A stretch of DNA of 64,000 nucleotides from Paratinospora sagittata (lineage: Eukaryota; Streptophyta; Magnoliopsida; Ranunculales; Menispermaceae): NCBI GenBank assembly GCA_035771175.1, contig CM069612.1, forward strand, positions 28,096,150 to 28,160,149, in the 5' to 3' direction. This document shows positions 1 through 11,369 of this stretch, in pieces (position 1 is the stretch's first letter; every line of letters begins with the position of its first letter). Below the pieces are notes generated by a model, which saw nothing but the letters and a program-made list of their open reading frames with translations, was not told where the DNA came from and did no database searches. The translations under genes were made by a program, and so were the position numbers.

Positions 1-1370
1 CGAACCACCATAATGACATAACACAGGCACAAAATATCCTTGGAGTTGAAACATAACTAACTATTAACAACTTGTTGAATTGATCGGTAAATAACTATTA
101 TACAGATAACCGATCAATATTATCAATCGGTAAATAATGATTATAAAAATAATCAATCGGTAAATGCGTATTACGGTAAGGATTGGACATGATGGGTGAT
201 TTTTCAACCTATCAATTCAAATTTGTGCATGGGTGGGTGAGTAGTGCGTAAAGAGTGAGTAGTGTATGTAGTAGAGTTCAATAGGTATGGTAAAGCTGGC
301 ATAATAGGTAATACCATCTTTCTTTAATTTTCACAAGCAGTGGGCTTACAATTTTTGAAAAGTGCAGCGATATGCAACGATCGGTCGAAACCTCTAACGA
401 TATGCAAAGATTGGTCGAAAGCTCTTTGTAAGTAAATGAATAAGCTCTTTGTTGTCAATGAAGAGGGGTAATATACTTCCCAGTTTGACATGACATTGAG
501 GTGACGAGTTTCTGTCAAGTGGTATGGTACACTTAACTTACCGAGGAGATAACTAAAAAAACGGTAAGGTAGCGGTATCCGCCAGGTCACAAATTGAAAA
601 TTCCATAACCGACTGAAATGATTACTGATAATTAACCGATCGTTTACCGTGCGATGAATGATTTGCTTCTTCGTTCCTTCGATTATTGGTAACCGATTGA
701 TCACTGATCGGTAACCGTTCGTTTGATGTCTAACCGATCGGTAACCGGTCAGAGGTATTGCACGATCGTTAGGAAATAACAATTTGAGTAGAATGCTCGG
801 TTGGTTTCTTTGGTTTCCCCTTTTACTGATCGGTGATCTCTTCTTCCCCCCTATAGATCTATAAGTTCACACCGCTGCTTAAATGTTCGATCACCGATAG
901 CACTTTGGTAAATGATAGATCACCGATCGGTGACCGTTCGGCCAGAATGTTAGTTACCGATCGGTGATATGTTGGTTAGTTATCGGTGATCGATTAGTAA
1001 CCGAACAAGGGTATCGCACGATCATTAGGAAATAGTAATTTGGGTGGAATGCTCGGTTGGTTTCTTTGGTTTCTCTTTTATCGATGCGACGATATATAGA
1101 TTTATAAGTTCATAATGCTGCGTAACCGATCGGTGATATGCCAGTTAGTTATCGGTGATCTATTGGTAACCGGTCGGGGTATTGTTCGATCATTAGGAAA
1201 TAGCAATTTGAGTAGAATGCTCGATAACTAACCAATAGATCATCGATCGGTGATCGTTCGGCCAGAATGTTAGTTATCGATCGGTTACTTATCGGTTAGG
1301 GATTGGTGATCGATTAGTGGTAGCAGTTAGTGTATTTCTTTAGTTTCTCTTTTTATCGATGGAGTCTTTC
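1..1370. repeat. Palindromic 'accgatcggt' repeat field
   Basis: This stretch is filled with copies and variants of the palindrome ACCGATCGGT, often extended to 'accgatcggtgat', for example near 731, 910, 955, 1125, 1238 and 1277. A longer unit containing 'aggaaatagcaatttgagt' and 'agaatgctcggttgg' recurs near 750, 1006 and 1171, so the array is a degenerate tandem repeat with spacings of about 256 and 165 bp. The open frame on the minus strand at 324-782 lies inside it and is low-complexity, so I do not call it a gene. It may be a satellite or the inner part of an unidentified element. Confidence 0.6.
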
Positions 1371-1385
1371 TGCTTACCAAAGGTA

Positions 1386-2052
1386 GGGGTGAAATCGGGT
1401 CGGGTTTTTGTCCCCTAACCCACCTGACACGATTAGGTCGGGTTGGGCCCCCATTAAATGGCCCAATATTTTTTTAAAGCTTAATAACTACTATTTAAGC
1501 TTATATTAGTAATAAAATATGTTGGATTATCATGTATCCAGCTTATTAAATTACTATTTAAGCTTTAAAAGATGATATTTCTCTTTTTTGGGAGAACTCA
1601 TATGTATAATTCAAGTTACTCTTAAATTTGACTTATGGGAATGATGATGAATAGGGAGTTGACGAGCTTTTATAAAGAATGAGAGTCTCTCATTCTTTCC
1701 AACAAGCAATGTGAGACTAAAATGATAACTTTTTTCTTTTAGTCTCAAACACCCATCTTATTTTATTCTTCTTACCATCTAACTAAGAACTCAAGAAAAG
1801 TAGTTGAGGGTTATGAGCCTTCTTAATTAGAGGCCTTGTATATAATAATTTTTTAGTATTTTTATTATATATACATACTTACATACTTACATACTTACAT
1901 ATATATATAAATTTTAAGAGGTCGGGTCGAATTTGGTCGAGTTACTAAAAAATTAACCCGACCAACCCGACATATCAATCAAACCTGACCCGACCCAATT
2001 TGAAATAATTGAGTTTAGTCGAGTCTGGTCAGGTTGCTTACACCTCTAGCCG
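1386..2052. mobile_element. hAT-like non-autonomous element (probable)
   Basis: The left end reads 'aggggtgaaatcgggtcggg' and the right end is its rough inverse, ending 'ggttgcttacacctcta'. GGGTCGGG/CCCGACCC motifs are concentrated near both ends and the interior is AT-rich without coding potential. Ends of the form AGGGGTG...CACCTCT with GGTCGGG subterminal motifs are common among plant hAT-type non-autonomous elements. I could not see a clean 8-bp target duplication, so the class is inferred. Confidence 0.45.
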
Positions 2053-2059
2053 AAAGAGT

Positions 2060-2618
2060 CAAATGAGTTGTTATTAGGAAGATGGGTAAAATAGTAAGAT
2101 ACGCCAATCAAGTCATAATGATAAGTTGTAGATGACCCAAAATCTAAATTTTAAAAAAACTTTTATACCCAAACCCTAATAATCCCGGGGGAGCAGTACA
2201 ACAGCCAGATCAGTAATAGTATACTTCAGTTGAGCTGCCAAACACCGAGATCTGACATATCACCTTAGTGTCTCAGCTGATGACCTGCCATGGCAACCGG
2301 ACAGACATGTCAGAGGTTCAAAATTCCACCAACTATAATACCAGTAAATAGTACCTCACGGTTATTTCTTCTTGCCACGCGGCCTTATCACAAGACCAGG
2401 AACCGTTTAACTACCCAACTCTCTAGACTACACAATATCTTCACCTCAACATTCCTTCCTGTATTAACCCCCAAACCGGTCACCAATTCCCCTTAAAACC
2501 TCTTCCTCTTCCCCTGATCCAAAAACACCAAAAAAAACAAAAAAACAAAAAAAAAGAACACATACACAATAATAACAAAGTGATTTCTGGGGCTGCAATT
2601 TTGAGAAGCAAAGAAAAA
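2060..2618. other. Upstream region of the small membrane protein gene
   Basis: No coding sequence is visible here. The last 100 bases before the ATG at 2619 are rich in A and C with CAAAAA runs, as in a plant 5' leader. The short frame at 2290-2496 has no recognisable domain and is not supported. Confidence 0.4.
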
Positions 2619-2939
2619 ATGTGCTACGTGGGAAAGGCGACGAAGATCTTTATATTCATTGTGACGGCACTGGCAGTGGTGGGCCTTGTTCTGGGGTTTG
2701 GATTTCTGCACCACCACGACCACCATGGGGGGCATGATGATGATGATGGGAAGCAGCAGCCGCAGCCGCAGCCGCAGCCGCAGCAGTGCTATGGAAATGG
2801 TGCGTGCTCACCTCCGTCCGTGCTTTCTGATCCGCTTCCAGCGTCCACTACTCCCACTTCCGCTGCTGCTCCTCCTACTTCTTCGTACACTCCTCCTAGC
2901 CCTTCTCTCTCTTTCTCCCAACCCCCTCTTCTTGCTTAA
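2619..2939 (+). CDS. Small single-pass membrane protein with His/Asp- and Pro-rich tail
   Basis: This encodes 106 residues from the ATG at 2619. An in-frame ATG at 2580 would add 13 residues, but the internal start gives the compact N-terminus MCYVGKATK followed directly by the membrane segment, so I prefer it. Residues about 8-31 are a strong hydrophobic helix. After it come a His-rich cluster, an Asp run, four Gln-Pro repeats, a CYGNGAC segment and a Ser/Thr/Pro-rich tail ending in LLA. It looks like a short type of plant membrane-anchored protein with a disordered, extensin-like tail. I do not recognise a named family and assign no function. A good splice donor just after the stop (AG|GTACTC near 2947) and an acceptor near 3294 suggest an intron in the 3' UTR. 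Confidence 0.6.
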   Translation: MCYVGKATKIFIFIVTALAVVGLVLGFGFLHHHDHHGGHDDDDGKQQPQPQPQPQQCYGNGACSPPSVLSDPLPASTTPTSAAAPPTSSYTPPSPSLSFSQPPLLA

Positions 2940-2946
2940 CAACAGG

Positions 2947-3294
2947 TACTCTCTGCTCTTTTAGTTACCAAATTGTTTGTCTCATCAAAAATAAAAATAA
3001 AAACCATAGGGAAACACATTTTGGGTACTCAGTTTTGTTGTTGTTGGGTCATCTCCAATTATATACCAACACATGATTAGAGTTAATTTAGCTTTGGTAA
3101 CACACTTCTTTGAGGCACATTTTTATATTGTCCTTAAATTACTCGTTAATTGCATAATTTGAGAGGTGATCTATCAACTTTCAACACAATGTAAAAAGTA
3201 TGTGATATACAAACATTACTCTTGTCAAAAGTGAGTGTCACTGCATATTTTTATTGTAATGCTCTGTTTTTTTTTTATATTTGTGTTTTTTCAG
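2947..3294 (+). other. Possible 3' UTR intron
   Basis: Just after the stop codon at 2937-2939 the sequence 'acaacag|gtactc' has donor form, and 'gtttttttcag'-like sequence near 3294 has acceptor form after a T-rich tract. Splicing here would join the coding exon to an untranslated exon. This is inference from splice signals only. Confidence 0.3.
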
Positions 3295-3311
3295 TGTTTG
3301 TTTGTTTTGCA

Positions 3312-3347
3312 TGAAGAAGAAGAAGAAGAAGAAGAAGAAGAAGAAGA
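3312..3347. repeat. (GAA)n microsatellite
   Basis: A run of about eleven AAG/GAA triplets, followed at 3378-3392 by a short GA run. It lies in the presumed 3' region of the gene at 2619. Confidence 0.9.
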
Positions 3348-3349
3348 GT

Positions 3350-4726
3350 TATGGTGATATTTAAGTCTGGGTTTGATTTAGAGAGAGAGAGAGTCTGGTT
3401 TGGTAGTTTGGCGTAGTGTTAATTGTGTTAGTGACTGTGAGACACGATGCGTGAGTGTGCAGGTGGACTTTGTTTCCTTACCATACTTTATTCAATCAGA
3501 TCTCGAGGCCGGTTGAAATTACCAATTTTATCCCCCCTGATAAATAATACTATATAATTTTGCTTGTAAATATATATATGAAGATGGTTACCTATTCTAA
3601 TATTTGTAGTTGTCATAGTGTTAAAATTGTGGTGCAACACTGCAATTGTTAATATATATCAGCTTTCACGAAAGCTATTTATTAATGAAGCATGTGGTTA
3701 CCACATGTTGTTTAAAGTTATTTGTGTCAGTAGGAGTAGTATTAACTATTAATGGTAGTTCTTTTTGTAGTACTGTAAGGTGGAAATGTATTAGAAAAGA
3801 TAAGGAAGGGGTGCATGTTGATGTAGTGCAGCAGGGTGAGTTTGAAATTCCTGGAAAAGTTGGAGTCAGTTTTATACTTTTGATCAGATTGAGATTAGTG
3901 TCAATAATTTAGTGTTGAAGAGAACATAGAGATTGGAATCCAAGGCTTTAAGGCTGTGAGGGCCACCCTCATCAAATCAATGACACACCTTCCACTTTTG
4001 ACGCTCATGTGGGCATCTACCACAGTGTAAATGACGACGTTACACACTACCTAACTGCTGGTAAATCGTGCATAAGCTACTTTATACCTTTTTCAACCAA
4101 TGCCAAAATGAATATGGAAGAATTTATCATGAAATTGAAATAAACGTTAAGTGTATTATTCAAAGCAATCAAAAAGCGTTGAAGGGACCAACGAGGTCGT
4201 TGGCTCAGTCGAAATAGGTTGAGTTTTGAGATTGTCCTTATATAAAAGTTTTAGAGTTTGATTATTAAAGGCACTCTAGTTGAAAAAAGTCTATTATTCT
4301 GCTATCGTCTCAAAAGAGAATTAGTCTCGTCCATAAAAGGTACGAAGATAGCTTGTGAGAAACAAAAAGACAAAAGAAGTGTTTAAGGAGTGTAATTTAA
4401 TTTATCCTATTATAACTATGAATTTCGTCCTTAATCATACCCATGCCAGCTTTTTGGTGAAAACTTCAAAATTAAGTTAAATGTGATTGAGTGGAGAGAT
4501 TATTGGTATTAGGAGAGATTGAAATTCGTTATTATACTTACTTCCTAAGTCATAATAGAAGTGAAAATTGAAAGATAAGTTATACAAAAACGAAAACTTT
4601 ATAATTATGATGCATGAGCTAGTTTTGACCGAAATTCAGGTATATTCTACCTGATAAGATTCTTGCCCCCACGTGGATTTCTCTTACACAATATATTTCA
4701 TTAATTTAATGCACGTGTAAGAGTAG
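3350..4726. other. Intergenic, nothing recognised
   Basis: AT-rich sequence without a supported gene. The open frame at 3646-3912 has no domain or splice context and is not called. Confidence 0.5.
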
Positions 4727-5027
4727 GGGTGACAATTTGAGTCATTGGACCTGATTTTGTCGGGCCTAAAAATAATAGGGTCGGGTTAAGCTGGGCCTTA
4801 TAAAATTTTAGGCCGAGTCAGGCCGGGCCGACATTAAAAAATCTTGACCCAAGTCTAATCCAAAAATATATATGGACCGGGCCTTAAAATTAGGCTTTTA
4901 GATCACCAATGTAATCAAATACATATTTTTATGTTAGAATAATTATAATAAAATATAAAATTTTAGTTCAATAATTAAATAAAACATACAAATGATTATT
5001 TGATGGCAAATAATTTTCTTAGGTATA

Positions 5028-5470
5028 TATCACATTTATTTAATTTATCTAAAATATGTGTTGATTCATTCTAATCATTGAAATGAATGAGTTTATATAA
5101 GTAGTTGGATAATGCATTTCTTTCATAATTTTAGTCCAACTCATGTTATTATAATTTAGTTAAATTCATTATATATTTATATTTAGCCTTACATACTTTT
5201 AGAGAGTATACTTTTATTAAGTTAAAATACTGCAAAATAAAAAAAGATACTATATAATATAAACTATATACATATATTCTTAATTAATTATATATACTCT
5301 TTTTCATATTATATACTTAACTGAATATACTCTTAATTATATATATACAATATAAATATATACCCTTAATTATATAAGTATATAACATTCTTGATTATTG
5401 TGTTTTCCTTATTATATACATTTTATATACTCGTAATTGCACTAACACTCTTGATTATATTTTTTTCTTT

Positions 5471-5530
<60 letters not shown>

Positions 5531-5830
5531 AATGTATTCTCTAATTATATATTCTCTTGAATCTTAATTATATTTTTTTTTTCATTTTATACTCTAATTA
5601 TATATTATATATACTCTAATTAAGAAATAGACTATGTATGTTGATTATTTGTTTTATTTAATTTATCTTAAATGTGTGTTGATTTATTCTAATCATTAAA
5701 ATGAGTGAGTTTATATATATAGTTGGATAATGTCTTTCTTTCATAATTATATCTCAACCCGTGTTATTATAATTTAGTTAAATTCATTATATATTTATAT
5801 CTAGCTCTACATATTTTTAGAGAGTATACT
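5028..5830. repeat. Tandem duplication of a ~190-bp block, ~610 bp apart
   Basis: The block at about 5028-5216 ('tttatttaatttatct' ... 'tttagagagtatac') recurs at about 5645-5830 with a few substitutions. Both copies contain 'gttggataatg' and 'gttattataatttag'. This points to a local duplication inside the AT-rich element. Confidence 0.75.
5475..5519. repeat. (AT)n microsatellite
   Basis: Uninterrupted AT dinucleotide run. Confidence 0.9.
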
Positions 5831-6111
5831 TAATAAAGCATACTTGGTAGAATTTTTTTTTTTTTTTAGAGAGTATACTAATATAATATAAACTGTATAT
5901 ATATAATATCTTAGTTGAATATATGTACTATTTTTTTGTATTATATACTTAATTGAACATATTCTTAATAATGTATATATAATACAAATATATACCCTTA
6001 ATTATATAACACTCTTGACTTAATTAAATATATATTACACACACTTTATATACTCTAAATTGTAATAACTAATAACACACATGATTATATTTTTTTTATC
6101 ATTTGTAAACT

Positions 6112-6113
<2 letters not shown>

Positions 6114-6159
<46 letters not shown>
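6114..6159. repeat. (AT)n(GT)n compound microsatellite
   Basis: An AT run passing directly into a GT run. The same arrangement recurs at about 6300-6342. Confidence 0.9.
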
Positions 6160-6299
6160 GGGATGTATATATGTATGTAGTATTTTTTTTTTGACACAAT
6201 GTATGTAATATGTATTATATATAATACATATGCTTTAATTATATAATACAATCTTAATTATGTTTTTTTTTTTTTTATATACTTTTAATTACAGATACA

Positions 6300-6304
6300 C
6301 ACAC

Positions 6305-6342
<38 letters not shown>
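6300..6342. repeat. (AC/AT)n(GT)n compound microsatellite
   Basis: An ACACAT/AT run followed by GT repeats, a second copy of the compound structure at 6114-6159. Confidence 0.9.
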
Positions 6343-6973
6343 CAATGTGTATGTGTAAATTTGTAATTAAGAGTATATTACACATACACATGTATTTATT
6401 TTATAATAAATATAAAATATATACATGTGTATGTATAATCGGGCCCTTGGATCGGGTTAACGGACCGGGCCAGATCTAGTTATATGATCTTAAATTCGTC
6501 TAATAAGTTTTGAGTCCGGACGGGACCAGCCTATATAATAATAGGGTTCGAATTTAGATTGAACCATTTATAGCAGGCCAAATTAAGTTGGGCCTGAGGC
6601 TAAATTGATATTATAAGAGCTGTCTCCATAGGGCCTATGGCTAGGTGCAGTGACAACAGAAGCCGGCCAATTTTAAAGCCCGGTTGCATATAAATATTAA
6701 CCATTAGTTATTGTGCTGCCCATGACATTGTGCAACCCTAGGTCCCTAGCTATGTTGTTGGATTAGAAGCATCCATTCAGTGCGACTCCAATAAAATATT
6801 TTCCATTCCTTATATCAAAGATATATAAATTTTTGTTTTGTTTTATTTTTTTCATTTTTAATTTATAATATTTGTTACATTAAATCACATAGCAAATGCC
6901 TATATTAAGGCCCTAATAAGGTAATAACAACTCTTCACTTCATGTAAGGCGGAGGAGATCTAAATCCTCAACT

Positions 6974-7487
6974 AGAGGTGTTAACGGTTCGGTTTAAGTC
7001 GGTATGATGCTCAAACCAAACTCAAACCAAACATAATCAGGTTTGATTTGATTTAGTTCAAATTATTAACCCAAATCAAACCGAACCGAACATAATCGGT
7101 TTGGGTTGATGGGTTTAAAATTTTAAATCCACATACATTAAATAAATTAAAATAGTTAATTATGAAGTAACATATATGAAGTAATCTTAAATTTTTTAAT
7201 ATATATTTAATAAATTTAAAAACAATCTTTACTGTATAAGATAATTATATAATTTTTTAGGACAATATTTATATCATAAAAGAATATTAGACATTAAACA
7301 TTTTTTTTACAATCGGTTTAGTTCGGTTTAGATCGGTTATTAAAATTTGAAACCATAATCTAAACTAAACCTATCGGGTTGTACTTTTTCAAACTTAACC
7401 CAAACCGAATTTATTAAAAAATCAAACTAAACTGAATACACCAGTTTAATTCGATTTTGTGGTTTGAGTCAATTTATTGACACCCTT
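6974..7487. mobile_element. MITE-like element with 'agaggtgttaa' ends
   Basis: The left end 'agaggtgttaacggttcggt' and the right end 'ttattgacaccctt' are imperfect inverted copies, and GGTTTGG/CCAAACC-type motifs fill both subterminal parts. There is no coding sequence. The ends are of the AGGGGTG...CACCCT type found in plant hAT MITEs. A target duplication could not be confirmed. Confidence 0.5.
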
Positions 7488-7489
7488 AT

Positions 7490-9170
7490 CTCTTACCTCA
7501 TATAGGAGGTAAATGCCTAGCCGAGTAAGCTACTTATCATTGACAACCTTTGTTCACTTTGCTATATTTCACAATGAAAATAGTGTTTTAATTACAAAAA
7601 AAATTGTAATTATATTTGCAATTTACACTTTTATATTTATTAAATTTGTGTATTTAACACATCTTGATGTATATAATAAATGACATAATAAACATGAAGG
7701 TGCAACAACATATACAATTAAATTTTTTTGTTGAAGTTAGAATAGGATTTCCCATTCCACAATATGCTCATGACCCAACAATGTAGTCGTCTCAATATAT
7801 CTAGAGTTGTGATCAAGACACTAGGACCTCTAATTTTGCATACAACAATTTTATGCAAATACGAAGAGCCAGACGGTGCAGACTTTCCACGCCATTGATC
7901 TATGGGATCATTGTAAAATGCACCTGCTAATCAACGACACGTGGAGCTTGTATTTTTAGTGCATCTCCCAAATTAAATCACCCTAACATGGACCTTTTGC
8001 ATGTTAAAGGAAGCTTATATAAAGTAATAGGATGGCACTAGAGGGAATTTCACGCATGCTACAAAGATGCGCTGAGTCCGTTGGATTAACATAGAGATCT
8101 GGACTTAATTGTGAAGCTAACTTTGTATGGGTTGAACTCTTCACTCAATGTTTGACATATTGAACGGTAGCCTTAAGGTCACGAATGAAGGAAGTACTAT
8201 TAAATCAGGTGGTAGGTAGTTAGGAAGCTTTAAGAGAGATTTTATCCTATAGGTCGTCGGAGTATTTGCTCAAGATAAAAAGCGTTATTTATATTGTTGA
8301 ATGAGATGGGGCACATGCGGAATTGAATTAGGCAATATTAGTGATGCTTTTGGATGAGGTTCATGGACGCACGCTGAGTTGACTTTTATGCTCTTGGAAG
8401 AGGTGGGCATTGGACACATTTTGGGTTGAATGACACCTTAATTAATGCTTTGATGATTAAGATGATTTGTTTGCTCCTCATTAGCATCACAATCGTCTTC
8501 TTCTTCTTCTTCTTTCCTATAACTTTTCTTTCTTTTATTTGGTAAAGACACTAGTATGAAAATAATGCCACATGCAGGACACGCCAATATTTGTCCACAG
8601 ACCTTTAAACAGCTCAAACGGCAATAAACCTTAGCTGTTTATTTTATCATTAAGAGTATATACTGATATTGACTCTGACATTATGTTTTACTAAGGATCT
8701 TTCATTAATTGTTAAATATAACTAATTATACTCCCCAATCTTCAAGTGGGTGGTGCCCATCCTAATTACCTAGCTAGATAGCCATGTGGAGGGCAACCAG
8801 TTTCAAGGATATAATTTCAATGCATTAGCAATAATATGTCATAGTTGCCCAAGAAAAGGACATATCTAGAATAGTACGTGAGACTCAATGTTTAGTTAGC
8901 AGCACGCCTACAATGTTGAATATTTGGTACAAAATGTTCGACGAGTTGCGTAATGGTGGACCTATATGTATGTATCTTTAGGCGCGCAAGTCTCCTTTGA
9001 TCCATATATTATTTCTAATATTTATTCCACTTGATTGTTATTCTAGCTTTAGCAAAAATCTTAGATTAGAACTAGGAATATTATATGGATCAGTTATCCT
9101 TGACAGCTAGAGCATCCAATCCTAAACAGAAAATTGAAGATCACCTAAGAACAGAAAAAGGTATATAGCT
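7490..9170. other. Intergenic, nothing recognised
   Basis: No gene, RNA gene or clear element is visible. A short CTT triplet run lies near 8494-8512. Confidence 0.5.
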
Positions 9171-9172
9171 AC

Positions 9173-9265
9173 GTATCAAAAATTACAACCTGCACAAACC
9201 ACCCTTTCTCCTCTTTTCCCATCACAGTAGCTACCAAGTTCACTTACTGCATCACCTAAGCCCTG
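9173..9265 (-). pseudogene. Relic of a CRRSP gene: end of the second DUF26 domain
   Basis: Read on the minus strand, this piece translates as DAVSELGSYCDGKRGERVV followed by CAGCNF and a stop. This is the C-terminal part of a second DUF26 domain and aligns with the same region of the intact genes at 10547 and 15915 (pattern CCDGR.GGRVIGGSCNF). One Cys of the usual CC pair is replaced by Tyr. The rest of the gene was not found upstream. It is a third minus-strand member of the local CRRSP array, now decayed. Confidence 0.7.
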
Positions 9266-9289
9266 CTAGAATATATGGACTAAAATTAT

Positions 9290-9730
9290 AGTCCCACATT
9301 AAATATAGACAAATTCATCATATGAAATATGTTGTAGGATCTCATCCACATTAGTAATGAAATATTGATTAAAATGTATAAGAACTTGTTCATATCCAAT
9401 GTGAGACTATTATTTTTGATTCACACATACCTTACAACTCGAGGAGGAGGAACTCGATGAACCATCTGTAATCATGACCACACCCGCGTGTTCCACCTTG
9501 ACATACATGCGTCCTAACTGAACCATTAGTTCTTATACTACTGTTGGGCAGACCTGAATATCTACTAGTACCGATATTGTCTCCAACTTAACCACCTTTG
9601 GGCCTAGGTGTGAGGTTTTACTTTAAAAGTTCTCATACTAATTAGTGTGAGATCCTAACTTATATTTTATGTGATGAACTTGTCCATATTTGATGTGAGA
9701 CTACTATTTTCAGTCCACACATACCCAACA
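9290..9730. repeat. Dispersed repeat with 'agtcccacatt' / 'atgtgagactatt' motifs
   Basis: Inverted motifs 'tagtcccacatta' (9290s) and 'atgtgagactattattttt' (near 9400), and again 'gatgtgagactactattttc' (near 9690), delimit repeated blocks ending 'cacacatacc'. Related text occurs near 11850-11950 ('acatttcaacttatatctta'). This is probably a non-coding retroelement or terminal repeat family that I cannot name. Confidence 0.4.
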
Positions 9731-10240
9731 AATGAGAAGAAGGAAAAGATAGGATCAATGGAGAAGCGTAAATCTAAGGGAATACATGGTGAAATATGAA
9801 TGAGAATGGCAGAAGTGACTTTTGAGTTGGTTAATTTGTCTCTTAACATTCTGGGCTTTAAATAGAGAGTATCTCAACTTGGCTTGTTTTATCAAATTTA
9901 GTGATCTGACTCTCTCTTTCACTGAATTGTGGTTGAGCAAATCAACAAATAGCAAAGTTGGAAGCGCACTACATCAATCAAAAGTTTCTAGAGATTGGCT
10001 ATTATATATTATTTTTATGCTCCATTAAATTGGATATATACAATGCCACCAATATTAGCCAGCTCTACAGAAGTATCTCATCAATTAGCTAGCCCAGATA
10101 ATGTGAATATTTTATGGTTTAGACCGGTATTTATATTACTTGCGCCCATCTAATTAAAATACTAACGGACACAATTTTATTAATTATAGAGTCTAGAAAA
10201 CAAAATGTTCGAAATCTACTAATTGCGGTAAGGACTTTTA

Positions 10241-10350
10241 GGGCCTGTTTGATTTGTAATTCTGATACAGTTTTCCCTAGAAAAACTTGCTTAATTGGTA
10301 AGATCTTAGTTAGAAAATATCCTGTTCTTAGATCACAAATAGATGCGGCC
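10241..10350. mobile_element. Tourist-like MITE, ~110 bp
   Basis: The left end 'gggcctgtttgatttgtaa' is matched by an inverted right end 'cacaaatagatgcggcc', and the element is flanked by TTA on both sides (10238-10240 and 10351-10353). A 3-bp TTA duplication with GGCC-type ends is typical of PIF/Harbinger (Tourist) MITEs. A related copy lies at 15188-15400. Confidence 0.6.
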
Positions 10351-10546
10351 TTACATACTTGTCTGGATTCCAGCAAGATCTTTTATCAGTAAATATAACA
10401 ACACAAACAGTAGAGAAAACGTCAAATAAGATAGCTCAAACAAATAGGCAGGGAGCTACAACTCCCATTTATTTGAGTTATTAACTATACTTTAACCTTT
10501 AACTATGGCAGCTAAGAACAAACCCAAATCAAAACCAAAACTCTTG

Positions 10547-11290
10547 CTAAGATCTGACAAAGGGATAGAGCTCGTATCTAAAGTTGCAACTTCCACCAAT
10601 CACCCTTCCTCCAATTCTCCCATCACAGCAACTAGGATACTGACTTATTGCATTATCCAAGCACTTCTTGCACCCTTCTTTAGACAAATCTCTTGTACAC
10701 TGAACTAACCCAAAAAGCTTCTGAGACTCACCAATCTCTTCCTCTGCAGTAGCAAACAACCTTGGACTCTCAGAACCTTTCACAGATAGCTGGCTCAAGA
10801 ATGCTACTGTTTTCTTATTAAAAGCCTCAGGATTGCTTATTTTCTGCACGTTATACAAGTATACCCTGTACTGATAATCGATGATTCCAATGAAATTCAA
10901 GTTAGAATACCGTAACTCGCAGTTGTCATACCATATGGTGCCTTCTATGTTGTAAGGGCAACGTTTACGGATCTCAGAACTTGCTTCGATAACGCAAGCC
11001 TTGCAATCGTCGCTTGGAACATCACCTCGGCACAAGGCGAGCCCGTTAACAAGATCATCTCCTTTTCCAACTGTGTCGACTCCGAAGCCTGTAGGTGGAA
11101 CTTTGGAAGAAAGTGAAGTGATCAGCTTCTTGTAATTTTGATTAAATTGGCCGGTTTTTGAGTAGTTTCCTAAGCTTGAACAGACATGGTAGAGAGGGTC
11201 GGCAGATATGACAGTTTGGAGAAGGAGAAGAAGAAGAAGAAGATGGAAGAAGAGATAGAGAGGTGATTTTGATATAAGGAAATGGGACAT
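10547..11290 (-). CDS. Cysteine-rich repeat secretory protein (two DUF26/Gnk2 domains), copy 1
   Basis: Single-exon gene of 247 residues. Residues 1-29 form a signal peptide with a leucine run, ending near VISADP. Two DUF26 domains follow, each with the C-X8-C-X2-C signature: CRGDVPSDDCKAC in the first and CTRDLSKEGCKKC in the second, with further Cys in RCP, NCELRYSN, SCC and SCNFRYELYPF. There is no transmembrane segment or kinase, so the product should be secreted to the apoplast. DUF26 secreted proteins of this type include ginkbilobin-like antifungal lectins and plasmodesmal relatives, but the substrate of this one is unknown. A TATTTAA box lies about 75 bp upstream (11361-11369). The length matches its neighbour at 15915 (246 residues). 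It appears intact. Confidence 0.9.
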   Translation of the reverse strand: MSHFLISKSPLYLFFHLLLLLLLLQTVISADPLYHVCSSLGNYSKTGQFNQNYKKLITSLSSKVPPTGFGVDTVGKGDDLVNGLALCRGDVPSDDCKACVIEASSEIRKRCPYNIEGTIWYDNCELRYSNLNFIGIIDYQYRVYLYNVQKISNPEAFNKKTVAFLSQLSVKGSESPRLFATAEEEIGESQKLFGLVQCTRDLSKEGCKKCLDNAISQYPSCCDGRIGGRVIGGSCNFRYELYPFVRS

Positions 11291-11360
11291 GGTGAGAGAA
11301 TTCTAGGATTTGATAACAGGTTTGTGGCTGGTTTTCGTTAGCAAGATAGATGGTTCGCTC

Positions 11361-11369
11361 TTAAATAGA
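11361..11369 (-). promoter_or_regulatory. TATA box of CRRSP copy 1
   Basis: On the minus strand it reads CTATTTAAG, about 75 bp upstream of the ATG. CRRSP copy 2 has a TATTTAAAG box at a similar distance. Confidence 0.5.

Larger units (their letters stand above)
4727..6650. mobile_element. AT-rich non-autonomous element with internal duplication (probable)
   Basis: The left end is 'aggggtgacaatttgagtc' followed by GGGCC/GGCCGGG-rich sequence, and the right part (6435-6600) again carries 'cgggcccttggatcgggtt' and GGGCC motifs, framing about 1.5 kb of almost pure A/T. No protein is encoded. The layout resembles the hAT-like element at 1386-2052, but the right terminus is not a clear inverse of the left, so the limits are approximate. 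Confidence 0.35.

Noticed and set aside
324..782. 152-codon open frame on the minus strand
   Set aside because: It lies wholly within the ACCGATCGGT palindromic repeats and its translation is repetitive with no domain.
2686..2964. Overlapping frame with Met-, Ser/Arg- and Leu-runs
   Set aside because: A shadow of the gene at 2619 in another frame; its composition simply reflects the repeats of that gene.
3646..3912. 88-codon open frame
   Set aside because: No recognisable domain, no promoter or splice context, and AT-rich composition.
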